The position numbers were made by a program, and so were the translations under genes. From Pseudomonas asplenii (GTDB lineage Bacteria > Pseudomonadota > Gammaproteobacteria > Pseudomonadales > Pseudomonadaceae), in assembly GCF_001293465.1 (NCBI RefSeq), contig NZ_JSYZ01000004.1, positions 124,001 through 188,000 on the forward strand: a stretch of 64,000 nt of DNA. Reading direction: 5' to 3'. The notes beneath the pieces are model-generated. The model saw nothing but the letters and a program-made list of their open reading frames with translations, was not told the origin of the DNA and did not search any database. Positions 28,243 through 37,328 of the stretch are shown here, in pieces. The first letter of the stretch is position 1. Every line of letters begins with the position of its first letter.

Positions 28243-29868
28243 TCAGATCACGAAACGGGCCACCATCGCCTTCAGGTCCACCGCCAGGCGCGACAACTCA
28301 TGGCTGGCAGCGCTGGTCTGGTTGGCGCCGGCTGCCGACTGGGAGGCCAGGTCACGGATGTTCACCAGGTTGCGGTCGACCTCGCGGGAGACCTGTGCCT
28401 GCTCCTCAGAGGCACTGGCGATCACCAGGTTGCGCTCGTTGATCAGGTTGATCGACTGGGTGATCTGCTCCAGCGCAACCCCCGCCGCCCGTGCCCGCTC
28501 CAGAGTATCCTGGGTACGCTGGTTGCTCTGCTGCATCGACTGCACGGCTTCACTGGTGCCGTTCTGGATCCCCGCCACCATCTGCTCGATCTCGCGGGTC
28601 GACTGCTGGGTCCGATGGGCCAGGGCCCGCACCTCGTCGGCCACCACCGCGAAACCACGCCCGGCTTCGCCGGCCCGGGCCGCCTCGATGGCGGCGTTGA
28701 GCGCCAGCAGGTTGGTCTGCTCGGCAATCGCCCTGATCACGTCCAGCACCTGGCCGATGTCCCGGCCCTGGGCGGCCAGGCCCTCGATCAACGCCGAAGT
28801 GCTCTGCACGTCATGGGTCATGGTCTGGATCGCTTCCACCGTCTCCACCACCCGATCCCGCCCGTCGCGGGCGGCGTGGTTGGACTGCTGGGACGCCTCG
28901 GACGTCGAGACCGCGTTACGTGCCACCTCTTCCACGGCGCTGGTCATTTCGTTGACTGCGGTGGCTGCCTGTTCGATCTCGTTGTTCTGCTGTTGCAGGC
29001 CACGGGAGGCCTCTTCCGTCACCGCGCTGAGTTCCTCTGCCGCCGAGGCCAGTTGGGTGGCCGAGCCGGAAATCTGCTCGATGGTCTTGCGCAGGTTGTC
29101 CTGCATGCTCGACAGGGCCGTCAGCAGGCGCGCCGGCTCGTCCGTACCGTCGATCCGGATCGGCTTGGTCAGGTCGCCACCGGCAATGATCTCGGCGGTT
29201 TCGACGGCGGTCTTCAAGGGGCTGACAATACTGCGGGTCAGCAACCAGGCCAGCAGCACCGTCATCAGGGCGGCAATCACCGAAACGCTGATGATGCCGG
29301 TGCTGGCATTGTCATACTGACGGCCCGCCTCGTCCGAGGCGGCCTTGGCCCCGGCCTTGTTGATCTCCACCAGTTGATTGAGCTGCACGCCCATCAGGTC
29401 GGTCCCCGCCTTGATCTGGGTATTGATCAGGTTGCGCAACTCATCGAGCTTGTTCTGCCGGGACAGCTCCATCATGCGGGTCTGATCCTGCAGGTAGGTC
29501 TCGAGGGTCGCGGAAAACTCCCGGTACTTGGCCAGTTCCTCGCCCTGGGAAGGCAGGTCGGCGTAACTTTTCTGATCCTTGCGAACCTTGTCCACCAGGA
29601 ACGCGATGCGCGTTTCGGCTTCCTGCAGAGCGGCCGGTTCACGATTGGTCAGGACCCGAAAGGACAGGATGCGCATCCGCAGCACACCCTCGATCACATT
29701 GCCCAGGTAGCCCACGCTGGGCAACTGGTTGGTCTGCATGTCGATGGACGCCTGACGGATCACCGTCATGCGGGTTTGCGCAAACACTCCCAGCACAATC
29801 ACCAGCAATGCAATGAATGCAAAACCGAGAAAGGCCCGAGGGGCGATATTCATATTGCGTAGGGACAT
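28243..29868 (-). CDS. Methyl-accepting chemotaxis protein with four-helix-bundle sensor
   Basis: 541 residues. N-terminal membrane helix ([19 protein letters not shown]), a periplasmic helical domain of the 4HB_MCP type (about 35-190), a second helix ([19 protein letters not shown]), a HAMP region ([22 protein letters not shown]), and the conserved signalling tip [32 protein letters not shown]. It directs motility in response to a small ligand. Start at 29868 is chosen because the family begins MSLRNMNI and the upstream codons have no support. It sits downstream of a polyamine-type uptake gene, so a related ligand is possible. Confidence 0.92.
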   Translation of the reverse strand: MSLRNMNIAPRAFLGFAFIALLVIVLGVFAQTRMTVIRQASIDMQTNQLPSVGYLGNVIEGVLRMRILSFRVLTNREPAALQEAETRIAFLVDKVRKDQKSYADLPSQGEELAKYREFSATLETYLQDQTRMMELSRQNKLDELRNLINTQIKAGTDLMGVQLNQLVEINKAGAKAASDEAGRQYDNASTGIISVSVIAALMTVLLAWLLTRSIVSPLKTAVETAEIIAGGDLTKPIRIDGTDEPARLLTALSSMQDNLRKTIEQISGSATQLASAAEELSAVTEEASRGLQQQNNEIEQAATAVNEMTSAVEEVARNAVSTSEASQQSNHAARDGRDRVVETVEAIQTMTHDVQSTSALIEGLAAQGRDIGQVLDVIRAIAEQTNLLALNAAIEAARAGEAGRGFAVVADEVRALAHRTQQSTREIEQMVAGIQNGTSEAVQSMQQSNQRTQDTLERARAAGVALEQITQSINLINERNLVIASASEEQAQVSREVDRNLVNIRDLASQSAAGANQTSAASHELSRLAVDLKAMVARFVI

Positions 29869-30230
29869 GGGAAGCTCTCTCTCAACAATGAGGCGATCAG
29901 CATCCATGCCATCTCTCTATCGGGCTCTGTCACCGGATAGTTTCAACGCCATGCAGCAAAACGACATGGACTCATCAGCAATATCGGCAGGACTTTATGT
30001 TTTATACAGGGCGAAAAGTAAAAATACTTCCAGAAATTACAACTAGTTGAGAACTCTTATCTATGACGTCAAAAAGATGGCCGTTTAATATTAAAAAATC
30101 GATTCAGCTAGTGTAACTTTATAACGCTTTAAATAAAACTGGATCCAATACCCAAGGGAAAACAATGAAAAAGGCGGAAAGCGAATGCACTTCGCCTCCC
30201 GCCTTCTACCAATCCTGGAAAACCCCGTGG
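29869..30230. promoter_or_regulatory. A+T-rich intergenic region: chemoreceptor promoter and upstream gene's terminator
   Basis: 362 bp without a gene. The part next to the chemoreceptor start is strongly A+T-rich and should contain its promoter. The distal part contains the terminator hairpin of the PotF-like gene (30171-30205). Confidence 0.6.
30171..30205 (-). terminator. Terminator of the PotF-like binding-protein gene
   Basis: A two-step stem, AAGGCGG / CCGCCTT outside and GCGAA / TTCGC inside, lies 25 bp after the stop at 30231. On the minus strand it is followed by a T-rich run (TTTCATTGTTTT). Confidence 0.7.
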
Positions 30231-31310
30231 TTATTCACCCGTCTTGATCCTGCTCCACAGCCGTGTGCGAATCCGATCGATGTTCAACGGCATGGCCTCC
30301 AGGGCAAACAGCTTGCCCATCATCTGCGGGCTCGGATACACCTTGGTGTCGGCCTTCAGGGCCGGGTCGACCAGGCTGTCGGCCGCCGCGTTGCCGTTGG
30401 CATACTTCACGTAGTTGCTGATACCGGCCATCACTTCAGGCCGCAACAGGTAGTTCATGAAGGCATAACCGGCCTTCTCGTCCGGCGCATCGGCCGGCAT
30501 GGCAACCATGTCGAACCAGATGGCCGCGCCCTCCCTGGGAATCGAATAACCGATCCTGACCCCATTGTGCGCCTCCTGGGCGCGACTGGCGGCCTGCAGG
30601 ATATCGCCGGAAAAACCCACCGCCACGCAGATATCGCCATTGGCCAGGTCGGTGGTGTACTTGGATGAATGGAAGTACGCCACAAAGGGCCGCACTTTCA
30701 TCAACAGCGCCTCGGCCTTCTTGTAGTCCGCCGGGTTCTTGCTGTGGTGCGGCAGGCCCAGGTAGTTGAGTGTCGCCGGCAACAATTCGGGGCCATTGTC
30801 GAGAATCGCTACACCACACTTGTGCAACTTCTGCATATTCTCCGGCTTGAATATCAGGTCCCAGGAGTCCACCGGCGCATTGTCCCCCAGTACCGCCTTG
30901 ACCTTGTCGATGTTGTAGCCGATCCCGGTGCTGCCCCACAGATAGGGGAAACCGTGTTCGTTGTCCGGATCGTTGACCTGCAGGGCCTTGAGCAGCACCG
31001 GATTGAGGTTCTTCCAGTTCGGCAACTGGCTCTTGTCGAGCTTCTTCAGCGCGCCGCCCTGGATCTGCCGGGCCATGAAGTGGTTGGAAGGAAACACCAC
31101 GTCATAACCCGATTTGCCGGTCATCAACTTGCCATCCAGGGTCTCGTTGCTGTCGTAGACGTCGTAGCTGAAACCTATCCCGGTTTCAGCCTGGAAGTTC
31201 TTGGTGGTGTCCGGGGCGATATAGTCCGACCAGTTGTAGATCTTGACGGTTTCGGCCGCCTGGACGAAGGACGCCACCAGCATCAGGGGAGCAAGGGACA
31301 TGCGGATCAT
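30231..31310 (-). CDS. Polyamine ABC transporter substrate-binding protein (PotF-like)
   Basis: 359 residues. Signal peptide MIRMSLAPLMLVASFVQA, then the PotD/PotF-family opening ETVKIYNWSDYIAPDTTKNFQAETG with the ligand-box Trp and Tyr, and later VFPSNHFMARQI, YLWGSTGIGYN and GYSIPREGAAIWFDMVAMP typical of putrescine/spermidine receptors. Start 31310 gives a clean signal peptide and an AGGA ribosome site; 31349 is the alternative. No ATPase or permease is adjacent. It is the last gene of a co-directional set with a cupin, an amine oxidase and an AraC-type regulator. Confidence 0.9.
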   Translation of the reverse strand: MIRMSLAPLMLVASFVQAAETVKIYNWSDYIAPDTTKNFQAETGIGFSYDVYDSNETLDGKLMTGKSGYDVVFPSNHFMARQIQGGALKKLDKSQLPNWKNLNPVLLKALQVNDPDNEHGFPYLWGSTGIGYNIDKVKAVLGDNAPVDSWDLIFKPENMQKLHKCGVAILDNGPELLPATLNYLGLPHHSKNPADYKKAEALLMKVRPFVAYFHSSKYTTDLANGDICVAVGFSGDILQAASRAQEAHNGVRIGYSIPREGAAIWFDMVAMPADAPDEKAGYAFMNYLLRPEVMAGISNYVKYANGNAAADSLVDPALKADTKVYPSPQMMGKLFALEAMPLNIDRIRTRLWSRIKTGE

Positions 31311-31361
31311 GAGTCGATTCCTGGGTATGGTTGTTATTGGCAGGCTCAAGTGATCAGAGGA

Positions 31362-31703
31362 TCAGAAAATCAGCACATAGGTCTTGCGCACGGTCTCCTG
31401 GATATCCCAGATGCCGGTGCTGTTGGCCGGCAGCATCAGGGCATCGCCGGCTTCTATTTGCAGGGGCTCGCCCTCATCTGGCGTGAAGGTGCAACGGCCC
31501 TGGATGAAGTGACAGAACTCCCGGGCGGTGATCTGCCGTCGCCAGCGCCCCGGGGTGCATTCCCAGATGCCGGTCTCGACGCCGTCGCTGCGCTCGACGC
31601 AGGTGACCGAAGTCACCGACACCGGCTCGCCCAGGGGGACCGCGACCGGAGTCGAGGTCTCCAGGGCGACCGTGGCGGTGTTCTTGAATTGCGTAATGCT
31701 CAT
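31362..31703 (-). CDS. Cupin-domain protein (EutQ/DUF861-like)
   Basis: 113 residues forming a single cupin barrel: GIWECTPGRWRRQITAREFCHFIQGRCTFT and IEAGDALMLPANSTGIWDI, the pattern of the cupin_3 (DUF861) group. Such proteins often sit beside PuuB-type oxidases in polyamine or amino-acid catabolic clusters. Here it lies between the oxidase and the polyamine-binding protein. The exact role is unknown. Confidence 0.8.
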   Translation of the reverse strand: MSITQFKNTATVALETSTPVAVPLGEPVSVTSVTCVERSDGVETGIWECTPGRWRRQITAREFCHFIQGRCTFTPDEGEPLQIEAGDALMLPANSTGIWDIQETVRKTYVLIF

Positions 31704-31747
31704 GGATTGGACTCCAGCGGATGAATGATCCGGCGCCCCAGCGCCGG

Positions 31748-33154
31748 CTACTGCATGAAACTTTCCATGAAACCGGCCAGGCGGCTGGCCAGCTTGCGGC
31801 GCCAGGGGGCGGCATTGGGGTTGGCCAGCACCTGATCCTCGTGGACGAAACTGCGCACGATCGCGTTGTAGCCAAGCCAGCGGCAGGGCTCGGGCTCCCA
31901 GGCCCGGAGCGCGGCCAGCCCGCCTTCATGGATCACCCAGGGCTGCCGGACACGCGCGCTATCCTCGCGCAGGATCAGGTCGGCCAGGGTGCGCCCGCCC
32001 AGGTGACTGGCCCCCACGCCCTCCCCGCCATAGCCGCCGGACAGCGCGATACCGTTGGCACGATCGCAGAGCATGTGCGGCCGGAAACGTCGCGACATGC
32101 CCAGGTTGCCGCCCCAGGAATGGCTGATACGGACCTTTTTCAACTGCGGGAACAGCTCACCGAACAGGTAGCGACGCAGCTCGATTTCCTGCCCGCTGAG
32201 GTTGAAGTCATGCCGCAGCCGGCCGGCGAAGCGATAACCGCCGCGGGCACCGAAGACCAGTCGATTGTCGGCCGAGCGCTGGCCGTAGGTGACCTGGCGG
32301 CTGCCTTCGCTGAAGGCCTGGCCGCGGTCGAGGCCGATTTCCTCCCAGGTGGCCGCCGGCAGCGGTTCGGTGGCCACCAGCAGGCTCTGCACCGGTAACT
32401 GGTAGCGGCCCAGCGGTGGCAGGGTCACCGAATAGCCCTCGACGGCCGGCACCACCCAGTGGCTGCGGACCTGGGCCTTGGCGGTGCGCAGCCCCCCGGG
32501 GCGCCAGTCGGTCACCGGCGTGTTTTCGTAGATCGGCACCCCCAGCCGCTCCACCGCACGGGCCAGCCCGCGGGCCAGCCGGGCCGGCTGGATCGTCGCC
32601 ATGTGCGGCGAGAAGATCGCCCCGTACGGCCGGGCGATGCGAATCTGCCGGGCCAGCTCGCTGGGGCTCAGCCAGGTGTAGTCGGCTTCGTCCAGGCCCT
32701 GGCGGTGCAGGCCCTGCAGGTAGGCCCGCAAGCTGTGTTCCTGCTCGGGATAACGCGCGGCACAGTAGAGCACCCCGCCCTTGCGATAATCGCAGTCGAT
32801 GGACTCCTGATCGATGACCGCTTTCACCTCGTCGGGAATGCCGTGCAGCAGCTCGAAGGCGTCGCGCCGTTGCTGCGGCGACAATCCGGCCAGCAGGCGA
32901 TCCTCGCCCAGCAGGTTGCCCATCAGCCAACCGCCATTGCGCCCCGAGGCCCCGAAGCCGGCGGTCTGCGCCTCGACCACCACCACCTTCAGCTGCGGGG
33001 CCTGGCGCTTGAGGTAGTAGGCGGTCCACAGCCCCGTGTAACCGGCACCGATGATCGCCACATCGACGTCCAGGTCCCGCTCCAGGCTGGGCCGTGGTGT
33101 CAACGGCTCATCGAGCTGATCCATCCATAAACTGATATTTCGCCAGACCGGCAT
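31748..33154 (-). CDS. FAD-dependent amine oxidoreductase (PuuB-like)
   Basis: 468 residues of the D-amino-acid-oxidase/PuuB type. The FAD dinucleotide fold VDVAIIGAGYTGLWTAYYLKR starts near residue 31, followed by GFGASGRNGGWLMG, and a C-terminal FAD contact GIALSGGYGGEGVGASHLGGR. The N terminus (WRNISLWMDQLDEPLTPRPSL) matches gamma-glutamylputrescine oxidases. It would oxidise a primary or glutamylated amine to an aldehyde. Context (PotF-like receptor, cupin, AraC regulator) supports polyamine use. The ATG at 33154 follows GGAG. Confidence 0.85.
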   Translation of the reverse strand: MPVWRNISLWMDQLDEPLTPRPSLERDLDVDVAIIGAGYTGLWTAYYLKRQAPQLKVVVVEAQTAGFGASGRNGGWLMGNLLGEDRLLAGLSPQQRRDAFELLHGIPDEVKAVIDQESIDCDYRKGGVLYCAARYPEQEHSLRAYLQGLHRQGLDEADYTWLSPSELARQIRIARPYGAIFSPHMATIQPARLARGLARAVERLGVPIYENTPVTDWRPGGLRTAKAQVRSHWVVPAVEGYSVTLPPLGRYQLPVQSLLVATEPLPAATWEEIGLDRGQAFSEGSRQVTYGQRSADNRLVFGARGGYRFAGRLRHDFNLSGQEIELRRYLFGELFPQLKKVRISHSWGGNLGMSRRFRPHMLCDRANGIALSGGYGGEGVGASHLGGRTLADLILREDSARVRQPWVIHEGGLAALRAWEPEPCRWLGYNAIVRSFVHEDQVLANPNAAPWRRKLASRLAGFMESFMQ

Positions 33155-33203
33155 GCAGCACTCCGCAACCTGTAACAGATGGCTGCGATGCTAGTCCGGC
33201 TGC

Positions 33204-34019
33204 TCAAGGCGTGTCTTGCGCGCGTGCACGCAAGGAAATTTGCCGGACATAGGCCTTGGGCGACAGGCCGGTGTGCTGGCGGAAACAGCTGTAGAAGGCC
33301 GACAGCGAGTTGAAACCGGCGGCGAACGCCAGGTCGTCGATCCGCGCCGACGGCCCGGCCTGCTCCAGCGCCGCGAGCAGATGCCGCAGGCGGGCCTGGT
33401 TCACATAACGGTAGAAGCTCTGGCCGAGCACCTGGTTGAGCAGGTAGGAAATCTGGTTACGGCTGTAGCCACTCTCCCTGGCCACCTGTTGCAGGTCGAG
33501 GCCGGGGTCGAGATAGGGTTGCTGGCGCTCGAAGTACTGCTGCAGGTCGTCCGCCATGAAGCTCAGTTGCCGGGGCGAAAGGCCCAGGCGGCTGGTCGCC
33601 GGACGCAATGGGCTCGCCTCGGGGCTGGCGGCCTGCTCATGCACCAGCGAGGCGTATTCATTGACGCGCCAGATCAGCCCGTCACGGACGGTGATCGCCT
33701 CGCTGGAACGAAACGACACCAGCCCCGCGCCACCGCGCAGGGTGAGCTTGTACTGGATGAACGCCGTGTTGCCGTCGAGACGGATCCGGTCACTGTGTTC
33801 CAGCGCCTCACCGCAATCGCGGGGCATGCTGGCCTGTACGTAGTCACGCAACTCGCCCAGGCCCATCACGCGGTTCTGGAAGAAATCGTGGTACTGGACA
33901 TCCGGGTGATACAGGGCCATGACGCCGTCCAGGTCGCGATGTTTCCAGCGCAGGTGGTAGCGCAGGACGATTTCGCCAGTGGCCCGGGTCTGCAGTGGAC
34001 CGTCATCGTCGTCGAACAT
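33204..34019 (-). CDS. SnoaL-like / AraC fusion transcriptional regulator
   Basis: 271 residues. The first 125 (YHLRWKHRDLDGVMALYHPDVQYHDFFQNRVMGLGELRDYV) form an NTF2/SnoaL-like cone fold. The C-terminal 110 are an AraC double helix-turn-helix (LDLQQVARESGYSRNQISYLLNQVLGQSFYRYVNQARLR; IDDLAFAAGFNSLSAFYSCFRQHTGLSPKAYVRQ). The usual AraC cupin sensor is thus replaced by a SnoaL-like one. It is immediately upstream and co-directional with the amine oxidase (49 bp gap) and is its likely regulator. Confidence 0.85.
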   Translation of the reverse strand: MFDDDDGPLQTRATGEIVLRYHLRWKHRDLDGVMALYHPDVQYHDFFQNRVMGLGELRDYVQASMPRDCGEALEHSDRIRLDGNTAFIQYKLTLRGGAGLVSFRSSEAITVRDGLIWRVNEYASLVHEQAASPEASPLRPATSRLGLSPRQLSFMADDLQQYFERQQPYLDPGLDLQQVARESGYSRNQISYLLNQVLGQSFYRYVNQARLRHLLAALEQAGPSARIDDLAFAAGFNSLSAFYSCFRQHTGLSPKAYVRQISLRARAQDTP

Positions 34020-34205
34020 GGAGCGCTCGCAAGTGAAGGTTTCATGACATCGATCAAGTTACAGGAAAACAATCGCCCCACAGGCCGAAAAAACTCCCTG
34101 CGGGTGATGGACGGGTGCTATTTTTAGCACTCGGCTTTTTAACACAAGGCCAGGTCGGACCATGAGGTCCTGCCGTTCCTACCCGCGAGCACAAGGAAGC
34201 GCTCA

Positions 34206-34496
34206 ATGACACAGGTGGGCAACATGAGCAAATTCTTCAGCAAGGTCACGTTTCCCAATGCCTGCCAACTGATGCGCTGGCATTTTCATCCGATGGGTTT
34301 CGAAGCCAGCATGGACGCGCCGGGCAGCATGGTCGCCCGACTGTTCGACCGGGCCAGCGGCGAGACCCTGATCGCCATCGCCGGCATCCCCTGTGCGACA
34401 GTGATGAATGCGGCCGATGTGGAACGCATCATCGAGGCGATCGAGGCCGAGCTGGAGTCCTTTGTACCCCCCCAGAACCTGCAGGTCCTGGCCTGA
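34206..34496 (+). CDS. DUF1652-family small protein
   Basis: 96 residues of a Pseudomonas-restricted small family of unknown role: FPNACQLMRWHFHPMGFEASMDAPGSMVARLFDRASGETLIAIAG. The ATG at 34206 has AAGGA eight bases before it. It stands alone between the regulator (leftward) and the helicase (leftward, convergent). A second family member is at 39967-40236. Confidence 0.7.
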   Translation: MTQVGNMSKFFSKVTFPNACQLMRWHFHPMGFEASMDAPGSMVARLFDRASGETLIAIAGIPCATVMNAADVERIIEAIEAELESFVPPQNLQVLA

Positions 34497-34597
34497 TCAG
34501 TCACACGCTGTCGCCTCAACGACAACTATCGCCAGCAGGCCGGCTCCCACGGGGTACAGCCGTGCCGGTGTGCCTACCTTGTCAGTGACACCACCGT

Positions 34598-37060
34598 TCA
34601 CCTGGCGCGCCAATCGGCAAAAAACGCCTTGCCCGCCGCGATCCGATCGGACGCCTTCGGCGCATTCGCCGCCTGGGCATCCGGAGCGTCCAGAAACCAG
34701 TAGCAGTGCTTCACCGCCCGGGTGATGCCCACATAGGCCAGGCGCAGGATCTCGTCCTTCTGGGCGCTGTCATACGGCTCGGCATCGCCGTCCCGGCCCA
34801 GCCCGGCCATCCGGTAGACCTGGTTCTTGTACGGCGAACGCGTCAGGTGCAGGCAATCACCCAGGAGAAACACCGCATCCGCCTGCAGGCCCTTGGCGCT
34901 GTGGTAGGTCAGTTGCTTGAGCCGCCGCTGCTCGAAGGGCAAGCTAGAATCAGCATTAACTACAGCCTGAATATGCTCTTCAATCAACAACTTATCGCTA
35001 CTTTTTCGAAACAGCATCAAGATACTGTCGCCGTTCCGATAGTGCTCTGCCAGGCGCCTGCCCAACTCCGCATCATCGCGCTCGAACACCTGCACCGGCC
35101 CCCCTTCCCTGGGCTCGCCGGCAGCCTTGGCCTTCTTCCCGGGGATGGCCGGCGCCGCGCGCACGATATGCTCGGCGGCATCGATGATGTGCTGGTGGCT
35201 GCGGAAGTTGTCGCTGAGCATCACCCGCGTGGTCGACGGCGATGGGAACTCCTTGCCGAACTCCATGAAGTACTTGGGCGAGCTGCCCCGCCAGCCGTAG
35301 ATCGACTGCCAGTCATCGCCCACGCACAGCAATGAGGAGTGCTGGGCGCCACGCCCGACATGCAGTGCCGGACCGCGCCGGCGAATCTCCCGCAGGCTGG
35401 CGCGCAGCCAGGAAACGATCTGCGGCGAGACATCCTGGAACTCGTCGATCATCAGGTGCGACAGCGGTCGCAGCAGCTCGTCGCTGAGCAGCGCCTGGTT
35501 TTCCGGGCTGTTTTCACCAAACAGCGAGAACATCCGGTTGTAGGTCATGATCGGCGGCGACTGCGCCAGCAGGTGCGCTTCCAGGGCCTTCCAGAACAGG
35601 CTCAGGGCTTCGAAGAAGAACCGGTCCGGATCATCCCTGGCAAAGCTCATCCGGCCGACCGCCACGCTGACGTCCAGGCCAAGGTTCTCGATGAACCCGG
35701 CCGCCATGACGAAACAGTCGAGCAACGGCGCCGAGGCCAGCTCACCCTTGACCTTGTAGTCGAATCCCGGGCCGGCACTGGCATTATCGCCCAGGGACGC
35801 CAGTACGCGCTTGGCCGACTCATAACTATCCAGCCATATCAATGGCTTACGACAGAAAGCTTGAAACAGGGTGCGCTTTACCGCCCACTCCGCACGCACC
35901 GTCAGGCGCGACCCCGGGCGGGTGATCTGCGGACTTTCGCGCGGGTCGAAGCCCAGCACCACCCAGGCATCCAACTGCTCGATGTAGCCGTGGCAATGGA
36001 ACGGCGAGCCGTTGATCTCCAGGGTCTCGCGGTTCGGTTCGATGCCCTTGATCGGCCAGGCACCGGCGCGGAACCACAGGTCCTCGATGGTATCGCACAG
36101 TTCCTCATCGCGCCGGGAAGCCAGCTCGGTCACCGCCATGCGCTTCTGCACGTCAGGATGGTCCTGCTCCAGTTCCTTGAGCTGCAGGGCATGCTTGTAC
36201 AGCGGCGCCAGAATCTCGCGAAAACGCGGATTGTCCCGCTGCAGGCGGTGGTAGCAGGCGTTGAGGTGTTGGCGCTGGGCGTCGTTGATCCGCAGGTCGA
36301 ACGGGTTGCTGTCGCTTGCTTCGTCGTCGCCGGCCGTGCGTGTCCCCAGGTTCTCGAACGCCTGCAACTGGCCGAAACCCGGCAGGCCGCGAACCATCGG
36401 CAGGATTCGCGAGTGGAAAGTGCGCACCACCTCCCTGGCCTCGCGCAGGCCGAGCGGGCGCCCCCACAGGGCGAAGACCTCGATCAGCTTGGCAATGAAA
36501 TCCTTGCGCGACTCGCGAGTGAAGGTCACCACGGTCAGCGAGTCGAGCTCGAAGCCCAGGTAATGGGTCAGCAACAGGATGCGCAGCACCAGCGAAGTCG
36601 ACTTGCCCGCGCCAGCCCCGGCGATCACCGCAGTCGACGGGGTATCGCTGAAGATCATCTTCCACTGCGCCGCGCTGGGTTGCCCATGGGCAGGCAACCG
36701 TCGGGCGACGTCGGCCTTGATGCGTTTCTTCAACTCGCCGCTCAGCGGCAGGCGCCAGTCGTCGAACAGGTTGTCATCGACCCCGGGCGCCCGGTGCTCC
36801 GCAGGACGGGTATCACGGATCAGCAGAACCTGGCGGCCTTGCTCCAGGCCCTCGGCGTGCCCTTCCCGATAGCCGTACTCGACACCGGCGCTGTGGCCGC
36901 TGCGAAAGCCGTCCGCCTGGCCCTGCAACCAGGACGCCACGTGCTGCGCCCGCAGGCGGCTCAGGCCACCGCCCAACAGACGGGCCAGCAGGCGCCTGAA
37001 CAGCGGCAACTGGGCCAGGGAGGAAAGTTCGGCAGGCGGTTCGGGGCTGTATTGCGACAC
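34598..37060 (-). CDS. UvrD/Rep-like superfamily 1 DNA helicase
   Basis: 820 residues. Walker A GAGAGKST at 148-155, motif Ia VVTFTRESRKDF, Walker B LMIDEFQDVSPQ, motif III GDDWQSIYGWRGSSPKYF and C-terminal motifs TYHSAKGLQADAVFLLGD and AYVGITRAVKH show a UvrD-type helicase, likely 3'-5'. The first 125 residues, with two similar GHSAGVEYGYREGHAEG-like segments, are not part of the helicase core and I do not recognise them. GTG start at 37060 with GGAG eight bases upstream. Repair or replication-restart role inferred; no partner nuclease gene is adjacent. Confidence 0.88.
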   Translation of the reverse strand: MSQYSPEPPAELSSLAQLPLFRRLLARLLGGGLSRLRAQHVASWLQGQADGFRSGHSAGVEYGYREGHAEGLEQGRQVLLIRDTRPAEHRAPGVDDNLFDDWRLPLSGELKKRIKADVARRLPAHGQPSAAQWKMIFSDTPSTAVIAGAGAGKSTSLVLRILLLTHYLGFELDSLTVVTFTRESRKDFIAKLIEVFALWGRPLGLREAREVVRTFHSRILPMVRGLPGFGQLQAFENLGTRTAGDDEASDSNPFDLRINDAQRQHLNACYHRLQRDNPRFREILAPLYKHALQLKELEQDHPDVQKRMAVTELASRRDEELCDTIEDLWFRAGAWPIKGIEPNRETLEINGSPFHCHGYIEQLDAWVVLGFDPRESPQITRPGSRLTVRAEWAVKRTLFQAFCRKPLIWLDSYESAKRVLASLGDNASAGPGFDYKVKGELASAPLLDCFVMAAGFIENLGLDVSVAVGRMSFARDDPDRFFFEALSLFWKALEAHLLAQSPPIMTYNRMFSLFGENSPENQALLSDELLRPLSHLMIDEFQDVSPQIVSWLRASLREIRRRGPALHVGRGAQHSSLLCVGDDWQSIYGWRGSSPKYFMEFGKEFPSPSTTRVMLSDNFRSHQHIIDAAEHIVRAAPAIPGKKAKAAGEPREGGPVQVFERDDAELGRRLAEHYRNGDSILMLFRKSSDKLLIEEHIQAVVNADSSLPFEQRRLKQLTYHSAKGLQADAVFLLGDCLHLTRSPYKNQVYRMAGLGRDGDAEPYDSAQKDEILRLAYVGITRAVKHCYWFLDAPDAQAANAPKASDRIAAGKAFFADWRAR

Positions 37061-37199
37061 GCTGACTCCAGGTCTGGGACTGTCCGGGCGAAAGGCCTAT
37101 GGTCGCCCGATTGGACCAGCAGTTCTAGTCAATTGCTTTTCAATCAGGCATTTAGATGACGAAGTGAAAGAACAGACATCACTCTGCCACTGACCAATA

Positions 37200-37247
37200 A
37201 TCGATTAAATCGATCATTATGAAGAACAATTTACGCTTTTTATCGAT
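37200..37247 (+). promoter_or_regulatory. Three ATCGAT hexamers upstream of the pirin gene
   Basis: ATCGAT occurs at 37200-37205, 37209-37214 and 37242-37247 in an A+T-rich stretch 80-130 bp before the pirin start. The first two lie in a near-palindrome (ATAATCGAT and ATCGATcATTAT). Possibly the binding site of a LysR- or TetR-type regulator; no such gene is adjacent. Confidence 0.4.
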
Positions 37248-37328
37248 ATTGCTTTGACCGATGATGAGTCCATCAACCACCGGTCATCGCGACACCAGCC
37301 CGCGACGAACCTGAACAGGAGCAGAATC

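Noticed and set aside
37195..37220. Origin-like or integrase-like site from the ATCGAT cluster
   Set aside because: No flanking duplication, integrase or replication gene nearby; treated only as a possible regulatory site.
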